Shown: positions 9,884 through 20,022 of the stretch, one piece after another
How the letters are laid out: every line of letters begins with the position of its first letter
How positions within the stretch are numbered: the first letter of the stretch is position 1
NCBI GenBank assembly: GCA_010672825.2
Contig: JAAHFU020000003.1
Location: 558,001 to 622,000, forward strand
Length of the DNA stretch: 64,000 nucleotides
Source of the DNA: Leptolyngbya sp. SIO1E4
GTDB taxonomy: Bacteria > Cyanobacteriota > Cyanobacteriia > Phormidesmidales > Phormidesmidaceae
Direction: 5' to 3'
Position numbers and translations under genes: made by a program
Notes under the pieces: generated by a model
Told to the model about the DNA's origin: nothing
The model's input: only the letters and a program-made list of their open reading frames with translations
Database searches by the model: none

Positions 9884-11605
9884 ATGGTCGTAGCCGCACC
9901 CCAAGTTCAAAATCGCCTCACCATTCAGGTAGAAGCGGTTGCCGCAGACACCACGGTCATTCGCTCCCTCGACTGGGATCGCGATCGCTTCGACATTGAG
10001 TTTGGCCTGCAAAACGGGACTACCTATAACTCTTTCATCATTCGTGGCGAAAAAACGGCCCTGGTAGACACCTCCCACGGTAAGTTTCGGCAGCTCTACC
10101 TAGAAACGCTTAAGGGCCAGATTGACCCCACTGAAATTGACTACATCGTCATCAGCCACACAGAACCTGACCACAGTGGCCTGGTGCGAGATGTGCTGGA
10201 GCTCGCTCCCCAGGCAACGATCGTGGGTGCCAAGGTGGCGCTGGCATTCTTAGATGACTTGGTGCATCGTCCCTTTGAGCGCTTGCAGGTGAAAAACGGA
10301 GACACGCTGGACTTGGGCAACGGTCACGTCCTGGAATTTTTGAACGCTCCTAACCTGCACTGGCCTGACACCATTTTTACCTATGACCACCAGAGCCAAG
10401 TGCTGTTTACCTGTGATGCCTTTGGCCTACACTACTGCAGCGACGCAGTCTATGACGAAGACCTGGCCGCGATTTCTCCAGATTTCCGATTCTACTATGA
10501 GTGCTTGATGGCCCCCAATGCGCGCTCGGTGCTCTCCGCCATGAAGCGCATGGATGCGCTACCAGAGATCAAAACGGTGGCAACCGGGCACGGTCCCTTA
10601 TTGCGCCACAACGTTGTGGAACTGACGGGGCGCTATCGCCGTTGGAGCCAGGAAAAGAGCCAATCGGAGACGCTGGTGGCCGTTTTCTACATGTCTGACT
10701 ACGGCTACAGCGATCGCATTTCTCAAGCTATCGCCCATGGCATCACCAAAACGAATGTCACGGTAGAAATGATGGATTTGCGATCGGCCGATCCCCAAGA
10801 GGTGAATGAATTGGTGGGGCGGGCCAAGGGGCTCGTGATCGGTATGATTCCAGCCACAGGGGCCAAGGTAGCTCAAGCTGCATTAGGCACCATTCTGGCA
10901 GCGGTGAAAGATAAACAAACGGTGGGCCTGTTCGAGTCCTACGGCGGTGACGATGACCCCATTGACCCGCTCTTAACGCGCTTCCAAGACCTGGAGTTGC
11001 GGATTGCCTTTGACCCGATTCGCATTAAAGATACGCCCAACGAAGGAGTTTATCAGCTCTGTGAAGAAGCAGGCACCGACTTAGGGCAGCTTCTGGGCCA
11101 GGCGAAGAAGATGAAAAAGTTAAAGTCCTTAAATGCGGAGCTAGAAAAAGCGCTAGGCCGCATCAGCAGTGGACTTTACATCATCACCGCGAAAAAAGGG
11201 GAAGTCACTAGCGCCATGCTGGCGTCTTGGGTGTCTCAGGCCAGCTTCCAGCCCCTGGGGTTCACCGTGGCCGTGGCCAAAGACCGGGCCATTGAATCTC
11301 TGATGCAGGTGGGAGATTCATTTGTGCTCAACATTCTGGAAGAAGGGAATTACGCCGCCCTTATGAAGCACTTCTTAAAGCGCTTTCCCCCGGGGGGCGA
11401 TCGCTTTGCGGGTATCCGCACCCGCCCTGCCCAGAACGGCTCACCACTCCTGGCGGATGCCCTGGCCTATCTGGAATGTACGGTGACTAGCCGCATGGAA
11501 GTCAGCGACCACTGGATTGTGTACTGCACCGTTCAGGAAGGAAAGGTATCTAACCCGGATAGATTAACTGCGGTTCATCATCGCAAGGTGGGAACTTACT
11601 ACTAG
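9884..11605 (+). CDS. flv3: flavodiiron protein, Flv3 type
   Basis: Reduces O2 to water with NAD(P)H- or ferredoxin-derived electrons and protects photosystem I in fluctuating light. Three domains: metallo-beta-lactamase-like diiron (about 1-260), flavodoxin-like (about 265-405) and the cyanobacterial flavin reductase extension (about 430-573). The iron ligands are all canonical: His92-x-Glu94-x-Asp96-His97, His159, Asp178 and His236. That separates it from Flv1/Flv2, where ligands are substituted. The text closely matches Flv3 as I know it. Flv3 usually works with Flv1, which is not encoded here. AAGGAGG lies just before the ATG. Confidence 0.92.
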   Translation: MVVAAPQVQNRLTIQVEAVAADTTVIRSLDWDRDRFDIEFGLQNGTTYNSFIIRGEKTALVDTSHGKFRQLYLETLKGQIDPTEIDYIVISHTEPDHSGLVRDVLELAPQATIVGAKVALAFLDDLVHRPFERLQVKNGDTLDLGNGHVLEFLNAPNLHWPDTIFTYDHQSQVLFTCDAFGLHYCSDAVYDEDLAAISPDFRFYYECLMAPNARSVLSAMKRMDALPEIKTVATGHGPLLRHNVVELTGRYRRWSQEKSQSETLVAVFYMSDYGYSDRISQAIAHGITKTNVTVEMMDLRSADPQEVNELVGRAKGLVIGMIPATGAKVAQAALGTILAAVKDKQTVGLFESYGGDDDPIDPLLTRFQDLELRIAFDPIRIKDTPNEGVYQLCEEAGTDLGQLLGQAKKMKKLKSLNAELEKALGRISSGLYIITAKKGEVTSAMLASWVSQASFQPLGFTVAVAKDRAIESLMQVGDSFVLNILEEGNYAALMKHFLKRFPPGGDRFAGIRTRPAQNGSPLLADALAYLECTVTSRMEVSDHWIVYCTVQEGKVSNPDRLTAVHHRKVGTYY

Positions 11606-11666
11606 ATGCCGATGGGCAGTCTGATAAGGGACGCGTTAGTCTGATGTCATGGATTAGACATGGCCT

Positions 11667-12359
11667 ATGACATCAGACGATCCTGAGTTACAGAAGAAGT
11701 TGCAACGGTTGATGGCTGAGGTTGAGTCTGGATCACCTCCCGCTTCGGTCTCCCAGACTTCCCACTCATCACAACCCACCGTTTCTAGCTCAAGCAAGGG
11801 CTTTATGGAGCGCTTGCAACACCGTTTTCTGTTGCCTTTACAAATTCTGGCCATTCCCTGGGGTCAAGAGATTATCGATCAGGTTTTCTTCCAGGGACAG
11901 TGGAATCTGCCTGTGCATCCTCGCAGCATCGAAGGGATCCCAGGTATCTTTCTATCGGCTTTTTCCCATGGGGGGTTTGGCCATTTAATCGGGAACAGCA
12001 TTGCTTTTGCGATCTTTAGCTGGCTAATTCTGGCTAAGAGTAAGCGCGACTACTGGGTGACCTTCTGCATCGGGTGGATTGGAGGGGGGTTTGCCAACTG
12101 GCTGCTGGGGCCACAGAGCGCCCATGGATTGAGCGGGGTAGTCTATACCCTGTTTGGATACCTACTATTCATTGGCTGGCTAGAAAGGCGATTTGTCCCA
12201 CTGGCAATTTCGGTGTTTGTTCTCATCAATTACAGCGCCTTTATTTTTGGCGTCTTGCCTACTCAGCCCATGGTTGCCTGGTGGGGCCACCTGTTTGGTT
12301 TCTTGCTGGGCGTCTTGGCAGCCTATGGCGTTTATCGAGAACCTGCCCCCAAGCGGTGA
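11667..12359 (+). CDS. rhomboid-family intramembrane serine protease
   Basis: A 60-residue Ser/Thr-rich cytoplasmic tail precedes about six membrane helices. The rhomboid hallmarks are present: HGGFGHLIGN (His101/His106/Asn110), catalytic Ser156 in HGLSG and catalytic His208 in WWGHLFG. Such proteases cleave transmembrane helices of substrate proteins. It follows flv3 by 61 bp on the same strand, but nothing else links them. Substrate unknown. Confidence 0.87.
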   Translation: MTSDDPELQKKLQRLMAEVESGSPPASVSQTSHSSQPTVSSSSKGFMERLQHRFLLPLQILAIPWGQEIIDQVFFQGQWNLPVHPRSIEGIPGIFLSAFSHGGFGHLIGNSIAFAIFSWLILAKSKRDYWVTFCIGWIGGGFANWLLGPQSAHGLSGVVYTLFGYLLFIGWLERRFVPLAISVFVLINYSAFIFGVLPTQPMVAWWGHLFGFLLGVLAAYGVYREPAPKR

Positions 12360-12424
12360 TACAGCGCTTCTTACTTTAAGAAGTACAAACCTTCGTAATA
12401 TGTACAGCAGCATACATTTGTGTT

Positions 12425-12505
12425 GAAACAGTCCAGCTAACTCAACGGCTCTCTAATCAAGCGTTTCATTCATCCTTCTGCCCCCTATCTTTCTGCCTTT
12501 CGCTG
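12425..12505 (+). repeat. R3 dispersed repeat overlapping a gene end
   Basis: This copy reads ACAGTCCAGCTAACTCAAC, then GGCTCTCTAATCAAGCG and TCATCCTTCTGCC. Related copies are at 38530-38588 and 26886-26955. It runs into the last codons of the convergent ketoacyl synthase gene. Confidence 0.75.
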
Positions 12506-13620
12506 TAGGCACTGAAAGCCACGACCGCATTTTGCCCCCCAAACCCAAAACTGAAGCAGAGAGCACTCGACAGGCTGGCTGGCTGGGCTTGGCGCACCAG
12601 GTTCAACTCAAACGCGGGCGTTCGCAATCCAACACACGGCGGCAAGATTTGATGGTGTAAAGCCAAAAGACACACAGCCGCCCCCATCGCCCCCGAGGCG
12701 CCCAGCGTATGCCCCGTCGCACCTTTCGTAGAGGTGACCCACACTTGAGAAGGAAAAGTTTCCTGAATCAGGGCAGCTTCATAGGCATCGTTGAGGGCAG
12801 TGGCAGTGCCGTGGGCATGAATAAGACTAATGTTTTCAGGCACCAGGCCACTCCGTTTCAGACAGGTAGCCACCGCAGAAAGCCCTCCTCCTCCGCTGGC
12901 CAGATCAGGAGCAGTGACATGATTGGCATCAGCCGTCAAACCAGCCCCCAGCACTTGGCCATAAATGCGGGCCGATCGCGCCCTTGCCGTTTGTTCGGCC
13001 TCCAGCAATAGCAGCGCCGCTCCCTCTCCGAGCACTAACCCCTCTCGCTGCTCATCAAAGGGATAACACCCTGACTGAGCGAGTGCCCGCATCTGCAGAA
13101 ACCCAGCTAGCGTCAATGGCGTAATCGCTGCCTCCCCTGCCCCCACGAGAACTCGCTCACACTGCCCCGTGCGGATCAGGTCAGCCCCTTGGGCGATCGC
13201 CCATAGCCCAGTGGCACAGGCAGCCATCGGGGCTAAAACAGGGCCCTTGCTGCCAATCTTGCGCGCCACCGAGATCGCGCCCATATGGGGCAAACTATCG
13301 ACCCAGCCGTCTATTGGCTGATGAGTGAGAAACTGCTCCCATCGCCCTTGCTGGGCCCGACTGCTGCCAATCACCACCCCACACTCCGGTAAAGTTGCGA
13401 GCAAACCAGCATCTTGGACAACAGCGGCAGTCGCGCTTAACAGTAACGTAGTCAACACGCTGGGCTCCTTGCCTAGCATCGCGACTGGGCAAGGAGAGAT
13501 TTCAGAAAAAGGGTGACGCAGGGCGATGGCACTCTCACCCTGGAGTAGGCGCTGCCACATGGCATCAGTCGTCGGCCCCAGCGCCGACACTAAGCCTAGC
13601 CCTGTGACCACTACCGTCAT
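12466..13620 (-). CDS. beta-ketoacyl-ACP synthase (KAS I/II-like)
   Basis: Condenses acyl groups with malonyl-ACP. The thiolase fold carries a complete catalytic set: Cys135 in MAACATG, His270 in HAHGTATALND, Lys299 and His304 in STKGATGHTLGASG. At 384 residues it is slightly shorter than FabF (about 410), so it may be a paralogue for a specialised lipid rather than the housekeeping enzyme. It lies 9 bp downstream of the cyclophilin lipoprotein gene in one transcription unit. The final roughly 12 residues (SERQKDRGQKDE) are encoded inside dispersed repeat R3 and are probably a late addition. Confidence 0.85.
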   Translation of the reverse strand: MTVVVTGLGLVSALGPTTDAMWQRLLQGESAIALRHPFSEISPCPVAMLGKEPSVLTTLLLSATAAVVQDAGLLATLPECGVVIGSSRAQQGRWEQFLTHQPIDGWVDSLPHMGAISVARKIGSKGPVLAPMAACATGLWAIAQGADLIRTGQCERVLVGAGEAAITPLTLAGFLQMRALAQSGCYPFDEQREGLVLGEGAALLLLEAEQTARARSARIYGQVLGAGLTADANHVTAPDLASGGGGLSAVATCLKRSGLVPENISLIHAHGTATALNDAYEAALIQETFPSQVWVTSTKGATGHTLGASGAMGAAVCLLALHHQILPPCVGLRTPAFELNLVRQAQPASLSSALCFSFGFGGQNAVVAFSAYSERQKDRGQKDE

Positions 13621-13629
13621 TGAAAGGTT

Positions 13630-14412
13630 CTATTCAGGTTGCTGTAGATTTTCAATGCCAGAGGTGATAGTAACCGATTCAATCACATCTCCCTGTTCAA
13701 TGCCATCTACCACATCCATTCCCTCGGTCACATAGCCAAAAACGGCATAGTTGCCATCCAAGAAGGCTAAGTCGGCTAAGGCAATATAAAACTGAGATGA
13801 GGCAGAATCAGGCAGCTGCGATCGCGCCATCGCCAGCGCGCCACGGGTATGCGACATCGCGGGAGCTTCTGTTACGCCAGCCATTTCAAAAGTCTGACTG
13901 TAAAGCGGCTCGTCAGCGCCAGCAGGCTGGATTTCCAGCGGAATCAAACGCGGTTGCTGAGTTTCTGGATCAATAAAACTGCCAGTTCCCAATGCTTGAG
14001 GAGGCACAGAGGGATCCGCACTTTGAGGATCTCCTCCTTGAACCACAAAGGGCTCAGGAGACTTAACCACACGATGGAAAACTAAGCCATCGTAAACTCC
14101 TCGCTGAACTAAATCTGCAAAGTTACCCGCAGTCACCGGAGCCTGCTCCCCATTTAGTTCCATCACTACCCGTCCGCCATTGATCTGCATCTCGACGGTA
14201 GCTGTCCCTGTGAGTACAGGTAAGTTTTCACCCGAGCTATTCTCAACAGCCAGGTCAGGGGTCGAGTCCGCAGTTTCTTCTACAGGGGCTGCGCCCTCAG
14301 TTTCAGGATCCGAAGCTTCGCTGGTCGCATCTCCTCCTGTGCAGGCACTGATCATCACCACAGCCACCAATAGGCAGAGCATCCAGCTCCATCGACGAAG
14401 ATGCATCATCAT
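13630..14412 (-). CDS. cyclophilin-type peptidyl-prolyl isomerase, lipoprotein
   Basis: Catalyses proline cis-trans isomerisation outside the cytoplasm. The N-terminus is a lipoprotein signal: RR, a hydrophobic stretch, then lipobox ISAC with Cys near residue 24. An acidic Ser/Glu-rich linker (to about residue 65) leads into the cyclophilin fold, with GNFADLVQRGVYDGLVFHRV, VQGGDP and SSQFYIALADLAFLDGNYAVFG visible. The 260-residue length is typical for cyanobacterial secreted cyclophilins. It is first in a two-gene unit with the ketoacyl synthase. Confidence 0.9.
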   Translation of the reverse strand: MMMHLRRWSWMLCLLVAVVMISACTGGDATSEASDPETEGAAPVEETADSTPDLAVENSSGENLPVLTGTATVEMQINGGRVVMELNGEQAPVTAGNFADLVQRGVYDGLVFHRVVKSPEPFVVQGGDPQSADPSVPPQALGTGSFIDPETQQPRLIPLEIQPAGADEPLYSQTFEMAGVTEAPAMSHTRGALAMARSQLPDSASSQFYIALADLAFLDGNYAVFGYVTEGMDVVDGIEQGDVIESVTITSGIENLQQPE

Positions 14413-14618
14413 ACAATCTCTTGTTCACTGCATTGACTTAGGGGACTCTATTCTGCCATCTCCGTTCCCCTTTGCAAGTAGATAGGTGGGTAATAAAGAG
14501 ATGATGACCATTAACCATCGGCAACAGTGATTAGTCATAGGCAAGCAGTGCCTGACCTTCAGCCGCTAACCTGCTGAGGCTTTTTACTTCCCAAATTCCT
14601 TGCCATTGCTGGAATGCC

Positions 14619-15185
14619 CTAGAGCCCTTCTAAAGGAACCTGTAAAAATCGCGCCAGTTCTGCCCCTTGATTTTCCAATTCAGATAGCGGCAAAGGCTGC
14701 CCTACCCGTGTCAGAGGAATGTCAGAGCGTCCCTTAATCCGCAAATATAGCGCTCGCTTTGGATTCAGCCCTTCCCGAATATCAACCCGAACCGCCAAAA
14801 TTTTATCCAGCGGTTGCACAATCTCGATCTTACGATTCTTGCCCAAAAAGCCTGAGCGCAGAATTCGCATTTCGCCAGTTTCTCGATTGAACTCGTTGTA
14901 ACCGCCACCAACATCCAACCCAATAATGACCCAAAGGTAGCTTGCCAAAAGGATTCCAGCAACTCCGTAGAACCCCATCGCAATGCCTTGGGGAATAAAA
15001 ATGAGAGACATTGGATCTGCAAACGGTAACAAGTTGGTTTGCAAATAGCTTGATAGCCCAGCCAGCAGAAACCCAGTCGCCCCCAAGGAAATGACAGCGG
15101 CCCACCAATAATTGCTGAGACGTCTTGCCCCGAGGACAGAATACTTCAAAACCTTCTTGCTATCTGACTTTGTGGATGTTGTCAT
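14619..15185 (-). CDS. ycf4: photosystem I assembly protein Ycf4
   Basis: A 188-residue thylakoid protein that helps assemble photosystem I. Two membrane segments lie at about residues 25-45 and 65-90. The Ycf4 signatures GGGYNEFNRETGEMRILRSG and REGLNPKRALYLRIKGR are both present. It is divergent from psbD; about 240 bp between them should hold both promoters. Confidence 0.95.
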   Translation of the reverse strand: MTTSTKSDSKKVLKYSVLGARRLSNYWWAAVISLGATGFLLAGLSSYLQTNLLPFADPMSLIFIPQGIAMGFYGVAGILLASYLWVIIGLDVGGGYNEFNRETGEMRILRSGFLGKNRKIEIVQPLDKILAVRVDIREGLNPKRALYLRIKGRSDIPLTRVGQPLPLSELENQGAELARFLQVPLEGL

Positions 15186-15428
15186 TACCTGAGAATTTAA
15201 GTATCAGATTGTAAAAATTAAGATCTCTCCTTATCATAATTACAAACCTGCATTTCCTAGAACAGAGCTACATGAGCACTGTACAGGACGCAGCAATAAG
15301 GATTACCTCTAGTTAAGCAGAGGATTGTCTGAGTTTTGCTGTGATTGCGTCTTTGCAATAAAAATGCAAAGTTTCGCATGTTGGACATGCTGGATTCCTT
15401 GCTTAGCTTATAGATAAGAGGATTTGAC

Positions 15429-16487
15429 ATGACCATAGCAATGGGACGAGCGCAAGCTAGTCGAGGGTGGTTTGACGCCCTGGATGACTGGCTCAAGCGC
15501 GACCGATTCGTCTTCATCGGCTGGTCTGGTCTGCTGCTATTCCCCTGCGCCTATCTGGCGGTTGGGGGCTGGCTGACCGGCACCACCTTCGTAACATCCT
15601 GGTATACCCACGGTCTGGCTTCTTCCTACCTGGAAGGCTGTAACTTTCTGACCGTGGCCATCTCTACTCCAGCTGACAGCATGGGGCACTCCCTGCTGCT
15701 GCTGTGGGGCCCTGAAGCCCAAGGCGACTTCGTGCGCTGGTGCCAGATTGGCGGGCTGTGGAGCTTCGTTGCACTGCATGGTGCCTTTGGTCTGATTGGC
15801 TTCATGCTGCGTCAGTTCGAGGTGGCTCGTCTGGTGGGGCTGCGCCCCTACAACGCGATCGCCTTTTCGGCACCGATTGCGGTGTTTGTCTCGGTATTTT
15901 TGATGTACCCGTTGGGGCAATCCAGCTGGTTCTTCGCTCCGAGCTTTGGGGTGGCGGCTATCTTCCGCTTCCTGCTGTTCTTCCAGGGATTCCACAACTG
16001 GACCTTGAACCCCTTCCACATGATGGGAGTGGCGGGTGTCCTGGGGGGTGCCCTGCTGTGTGCCATTCATGGTGCCACAGTGGAGAACACGCTGTTCAAA
16101 GATGGCGAGAATGCCAACACCTTCCGAGCCTTTGAGCCGACCCAGGCAGAAGAGACCTACTCGATGGTGACGGCGAACCGTTTCTGGTCGCAGATATTCG
16201 GCATTGCGTTTTCGAACAAGCGCTGGCTGCACTTCTTCATGCTGTTTGTGCCGGTAACGGGCTTATGGATGAGTGCAGTGGGCGTGGTTGGCTTAGGGTT
16301 GAACCTGCGGGCCTACGACTTTGTGTCGCAGGAGATTCGGGCAGCGGAAGACCCCGAGTTTGAGACGTTCTACACGAAGAACATCCTGTTGAACGAAGGT
16401 ATCCGGGCTTGGATGGCACCGACCGACCAGCCCCACGAGAAGTTTGTATTCCCTGAAGAGGTACTGCCACGTGGTAACGCTCTCTAG
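15429..16487 (+). CDS. psbD: photosystem II D2 protein
   Basis: Reaction-centre subunit with 352 residues and five membrane helices. Key ligands sit at the standard numbers: Tyr160 (TyrD), His117, His189, His197 (P680 chlorophyll) and His214 (QA/iron), with the terminal [11 protein letters not shown] intact. AGAGGA precedes the ATG. One oddity is Ser112 in [12 protein letters not shown], where the cyanobacterial D2 proteins I recall have Pro. Nothing else marks it as a far-red paralogue, and no far-red regulator genes lie nearby. Its last 17 bp overlap psbC. Confidence 0.98.
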   Translation: MTIAMGRAQASRGWFDALDDWLKRDRFVFIGWSGLLLFPCAYLAVGGWLTGTTFVTSWYTHGLASSYLEGCNFLTVAISTPADSMGHSLLLLWGPEAQGDFVRWCQIGGLWSFVALHGAFGLIGFMLRQFEVARLVGLRPYNAIAFSAPIAVFVSVFLMYPLGQSSWFFAPSFGVAAIFRFLLFFQGFHNWTLNPFHMMGVAGVLGGALLCAIHGATVENTLFKDGENANTFRAFEPTQAEETYSMVTANRFWSQIFGIAFSNKRWLHFFMLFVPVTGLWMSAVGVVGLGLNLRAYDFVSQEIRAAEDPEFETFYTKNILLNEGIRAWMAPTDQPHEKFVFPEEVLPRGNAL

Positions 16488-17853
16488 TAACTCCTACATC
16501 GGTGGGCGCGACCAGGAATCCACCGGCTTTGCCTGGTGGTCTGGTAACGCTCGCTTGATCAACTTGTCTGGCAAACTGCTGGGTGCACATGTTGCCCATG
16601 CTGGTTTGATTGTTTTCTGGGCAGGTGCAATGACTCTGTTTGAGGTTGCACACTTTGTCCCTGAGAAGCCCTTGTATGAGCAAGGCTTCATTCTTTTGCC
16701 GCACCTCGCAACCTTGGGTTGGGGGGTTGGCCCCGGTGGTGAAGTAATTGATACATTCCCCTATTTCGTAGTAGGTGTTCTACACCTGATTTCCTCCGCT
16801 GTGCTGGGCTTAGGCGGCATTTATCACGCCGTTCGTGGTCCTGAGACGCTGGAAGAATACTCCGCGTTCTTTGGCTACGACTGGAAAGACAAGAACAAGA
16901 TGACCACCATCATTGGTATTCACCTCATCCTTTTAGGGTGTGGCGCTTTCCTCCTGGTGATCAAGGCTTGCTTCTTGGGCGGTGTTTATGACACCTGGGC
17001 ACCCGGTGGTGGCGATGTTCGCCTCATCACTAACCCGACCTTGAGTCCAGTTAAGATTTTTGGCTACCTTGGAGGGTCTCCGTTTGGTGGCGATGGCTGG
17101 ATCATCGGCGTCAACAACATGGAAGACGTCATTGGCGGCCACATCTGGATTGGCCTGATCTGCATTGGTGGCGGTATCTGGCACATCTTAACCAAGCCTT
17201 TTGGCTGGGCTCGCCGTGCTTTCGTTTGGTCTGGTGAAGCTTATCTTTCCTACAGTCTGGGCGCCCTGTCTCTGATGGGTCTGATTGCTTCCTGTTATGT
17301 GTGGTTTAACAACACCGCTTACCCAAGCGAGTTCTATGGCCCCACTAATGCGGAATCTTCTCAGGCTCAGGCAATGACCTTCCTGGTTCGTGACTTGCGC
17401 TTGGGTGCCAACATCGGTGCTGCTCAGGGGCCAACAGGTCTAGGTAAGTACCTGATGCGCTCTCCAACGGGTGAGATCATCTTTGGCGGTGAGACCATGC
17501 GTTTCTGGGATTTCCAAGGTCCTTGGCTGGAGCCCCTGCGTGGCCCCAACGGTTTGGATCTTGACAAGCTCAAGAACGATATCCAAGACTGGCAGGTGCG
17601 TCGTGCGGCTGAGTATATGACTCACGCGCCCAACGCATCTATCAACTCTGTGGGCGGTATCATCACTGAGATCAACTCTGTGAACTTTGTAAACCCTCGC
17701 CAGTGGTTGGCAACTTCTCACTTTGTACTTGGGTTCTTCTTCTTGGTCGGTCACCTGTGGCACGCGGGTCGTGCTCGGGCTGCTGAAGCTGGCTTTGAGA
17801 AAGGTATCGATCGCGAGACCGAACCCGTATTGGCTATGGGCGATCTAGACTAA
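16471..17853 (+). CDS. psbC: photosystem II CP43 chlorophyll protein
   Basis: Inner antenna of photosystem II; its large lumenal loop contributes ligands to the oxygen-evolving cluster. I place the start at GTG 16471 because it yields [20 protein letters not shown], which matches the conserved CP43 N-terminus. A longer frame from 16444 would only translate the end of psbD. The start lies 17 bp inside psbD, the classic cyanobacterial/plastid overlap, so translation is probably coupled. GGETMRFWD (with the manganese-ligand Glu) and the AEYMTHAP region are intact. Length is 460 residues. Confidence 0.97.
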   Translation: MVTLSSNSYIGGRDQESTGFAWWSGNARLINLSGKLLGAHVAHAGLIVFWAGAMTLFEVAHFVPEKPLYEQGFILLPHLATLGWGVGPGGEVIDTFPYFVVGVLHLISSAVLGLGGIYHAVRGPETLEEYSAFFGYDWKDKNKMTTIIGIHLILLGCGAFLLVIKACFLGGVYDTWAPGGGDVRLITNPTLSPVKIFGYLGGSPFGGDGWIIGVNNMEDVIGGHIWIGLICIGGGIWHILTKPFGWARRAFVWSGEAYLSYSLGALSLMGLIASCYVWFNNTAYPSEFYGPTNAESSQAQAMTFLVRDLRLGANIGAAQGPTGLGKYLMRSPTGEIIFGGETMRFWDFQGPWLEPLRGPNGLDLDKLKNDIQDWQVRRAAEYMTHAPNASINSVGGIITEINSVNFVNPRQWLATSHFVLGFFFLVGHLWHAGRARAAEAGFEKGIDRETEPVLAMGDLD

Positions 17854-17891
17854 GCTCTCAAAGCTATTAGCCTAGGTTGTTAGCCTTCACG

Positions 17892-17925
17892 AAACGCTCC
17901 TGTGAGTAACTCACAGGAGCGTTTT
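17892..17925 (+). terminator. terminator of the psbD-psbC operon
   Basis: A perfect 15-bp stem (AAACGCTCCTGTGAG with its complement) has loop TAA and ends in TTTT, 38 bp past the psbC stop. Confidence 0.88.
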
Positions 17926-18031
17926 GCGTCTCAATGCATCAACCCAACAACTTTCCTGATGCGATCCAGCAGACGGGATGGCTTGGTTAATGCCAGACGC
18001 TGCCTTACAAGTTAAAAGATAGATACCCAAT

Positions 18032-18592
18032 ATGAACAGTTCAGAAAGCCCCTCTTTTCCCAACATTTCTTTAAGTCATTTTGAAATTTACGTCGATGAT
18101 GTCGCCATTGTGGAGAATTTCTATACTCGCCACCTTGGATTTGTCGTGACCGATAGAGGGGAAGGGGAAAATGGGATGGTATTTTTGAGCAGAAACCCCA
18201 GTGAGCATCATCAACTGGTTTTAAACCCTAGGCAAGGGTATAAAACAATCAAAAGCCCTGTTGATCACATATCCTTTCGTATCGATTCTATGGCTGACTT
18301 GAGGGTGTTCTACAAATCTTTGCTACGTAGCTCAACCGCATTGCAGACAGTATCTCATGGCACTACATGGTCGATATATTTTCGAGATCCGGAAGGTAAT
18401 CGGCTTGAACTCTTTACAGATACGCCCTGGCATGTAAACCAGCCTTGCAGATTTGAAATTAATTTTGAATTATCAAATAAGGAGCTTCTTGAGTTTACTG
18501 AACATAAAATAAAAGACTTACCAGGGTTCAGCAAAGTCGAGAAATGGAGGGATTCATATTTCAAAGCGGCTAATTCAAAAAGCGTTAAATAA
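18032..18592 (+). CDS. VOC-family (glyoxalase/dioxygenase fold) protein
   Basis: Residues about 10-135 form a VOC metal-binding fold with likely ligands His in SHFEIYV, His in VDHISFRI and Glu in NRLELFTDT. The phrase RDPEGNRLELF is typical of ring-cleaving dioxygenases and fosfomycin/glyoxalase relatives. The C-terminal 50 residues (from HVNQPCR) are helical and not part of the core fold. Substrate cannot be told. It opens the AT-richer accessory stretch and has no operon partner. Confidence 0.8.
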   Translation: MNSSESPSFPNISLSHFEIYVDDVAIVENFYTRHLGFVVTDRGEGENGMVFLSRNPSEHHQLVLNPRQGYKTIKSPVDHISFRIDSMADLRVFYKSLLRSSTALQTVSHGTTWSIYFRDPEGNRLELFTDTPWHVNQPCRFEINFELSNKELLEFTEHKIKDLPGFSKVEKWRDSYFKAANSKSVK

Positions 18593-19267
18593 ATCTTCTG
18601 ACAAGCGTACTCAGTTAGGCAACTTACTCGCGACGCTCGTAGGTTGTCACTGATATGGAACATTAAGCTATTGAATATTACAAAAACGCTTTATTAAGAG
18701 CGCTGAGCGATCGCATTTGTTGCAGTTGATAAAAGGTGGCGAAGTTGGGTTAGTCGTTGAGAATACGATGAAATCTGGCTTGAAGAGCTTTTCAACCGAT
18801 CTTCAAAATTACGGCTATCTTCACTACATATACACTGCGTCAATAGTACAATTGAACCATTAACTTAGAGAGAGCAGTCTATGTCTAAAAGCCTTGAAGC
18901 CTTTTCTGTGCAGAGAAGGTAAGAAGCTGCATCCAGGAATAAGAGTTTACAAAAGCCCCCACACCTTGATTTTGCTTGATAAGTGGATATGACAGAAGTC
19001 CTTTGAAGATACAGAAAGACACTTGATAAACTTTTTGCCAATTGTCAGCCTGCCGAAATTAGTTGGACTAGCGGATGGTTGATTCTGCCATGTTTGAGGG
19101 TGTCTGTTGCCGTTCAACTTTTTGCTGAAGCGATTTATAGCGTTAGCTACTCTTCTATCTTCTTCTAATCATCATTTATCTCCATGGATAATTATCGAAG
19201 AAAGAATAGATTAGGTTAAGAAAATCCATCCTGCTGTGCATATTCTCTAAAGCTATAAACCTTGAAA
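18593..19267. other. gene-free AT-rich stretch
   Basis: About 675 bp with no credible gene, tRNA or repeat. A 13-codon peptide (ATG at 18881, MSKSLEAFSVQRR) has a weak GAGAGAG site in front of it but nothing else to support it. The base composition differs from flanking photosystem genes, consistent with acquired or decayed DNA. Confidence 0.4.
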
Positions 19268-19645
19268 ATGAGACTATTTAGCCAAGAAGGCTCGAAGCTA
19301 AGAATCAAAATTTACTTATTCATATTGACGATTCTTGTTTCTATTGCTTCTCAAGAAGTTAGATGTTTGCTGGGATTAACTTGCACGTGTCCAACTGATT
19401 TACTTAAAGGTCGATTTACAGGTGAGGTTATCGTCACTTTTTGGTTATATAGTATTTCTTGGTTTTTTATTTTTGAGTTTCTTTGCAGTAATAGAAGCCC
19501 AAGTCATATGGAACTTCTGCTTGAAAAGTTATTGGGAAGTCCTCAAAGTGTTTCACAACGAGTCGTTGGTTTAGCAGGAATTCTAATAATCTTTATATGG
19601 ATAGCTATACCTTATTTTATTGTCTTGAACTTTAATTGTAATTAG
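19268..19645 (+). CDS. small hypothetical membrane protein
   Basis: A 125-residue protein with three hydrophobic segments (about residues 12-30, 53-72 and 97-122) and Cys pairs near CLLGLTCTC. I start at the ATG; an in-frame TTG two codons earlier is possible. Strongly AT-biased codons set it apart from neighbours. No family recognised; composition suggests transfer or a young gene. Confidence 0.4.
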   Translation: MRLFSQEGSKLRIKIYLFILTILVSIASQEVRCLLGLTCTCPTDLLKGRFTGEVIVTFWLYSISWFFIFEFLCSNRSPSHMELLLEKLLGSPQSVSQRVVGLAGILIIFIWIAIPYFIVLNFNCN

Positions 19646-20022
19646 GTGACTTTGATTCTAATAGATCTGGCTCTGCTGCTTTATTATGCTGCCTAGTCAT
19701 TTAGCATAGGATCTTTCTACTCATCTGATACAGCATTTTCTTTAGACACCGGAAGTATTGCTTGGCAGGTTTAAACCTGAGTAGTAATGTGCCGCAAGGC
19801 TACTGTTCAAACAAGTCTCCACTCACTCAGTATCAAAGGAGACATGATAGATCTGGCACTAGACAGACCCAGTGTAAATACTCATAGATACTCATAAAAT
19901 ACTCAAAATGTCTCCTTACTCTAGAGGCAAAGTAGAGGCATCTTTTGCTAAGCCCAGATTTTTGCCGGGCAATCTAGCAGAACTTGCTCCCCACACTTCG
20001 TCGTCGAGTTGAGGAAGTAGGG
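19646..20022. other. gene-free stretch
   Basis: About 375 bp without a credible gene. It contains short echoes of ATACTCATA near 19880-19905 and otherwise nothing I can name. Confidence 0.4.

Noticed and set aside
15429-17853. Far-red photoacclimation copy of psbD-psbC
   Set aside because: No far-red regulators or other paralogues nearby, and CP43/D2 read as standard forms.
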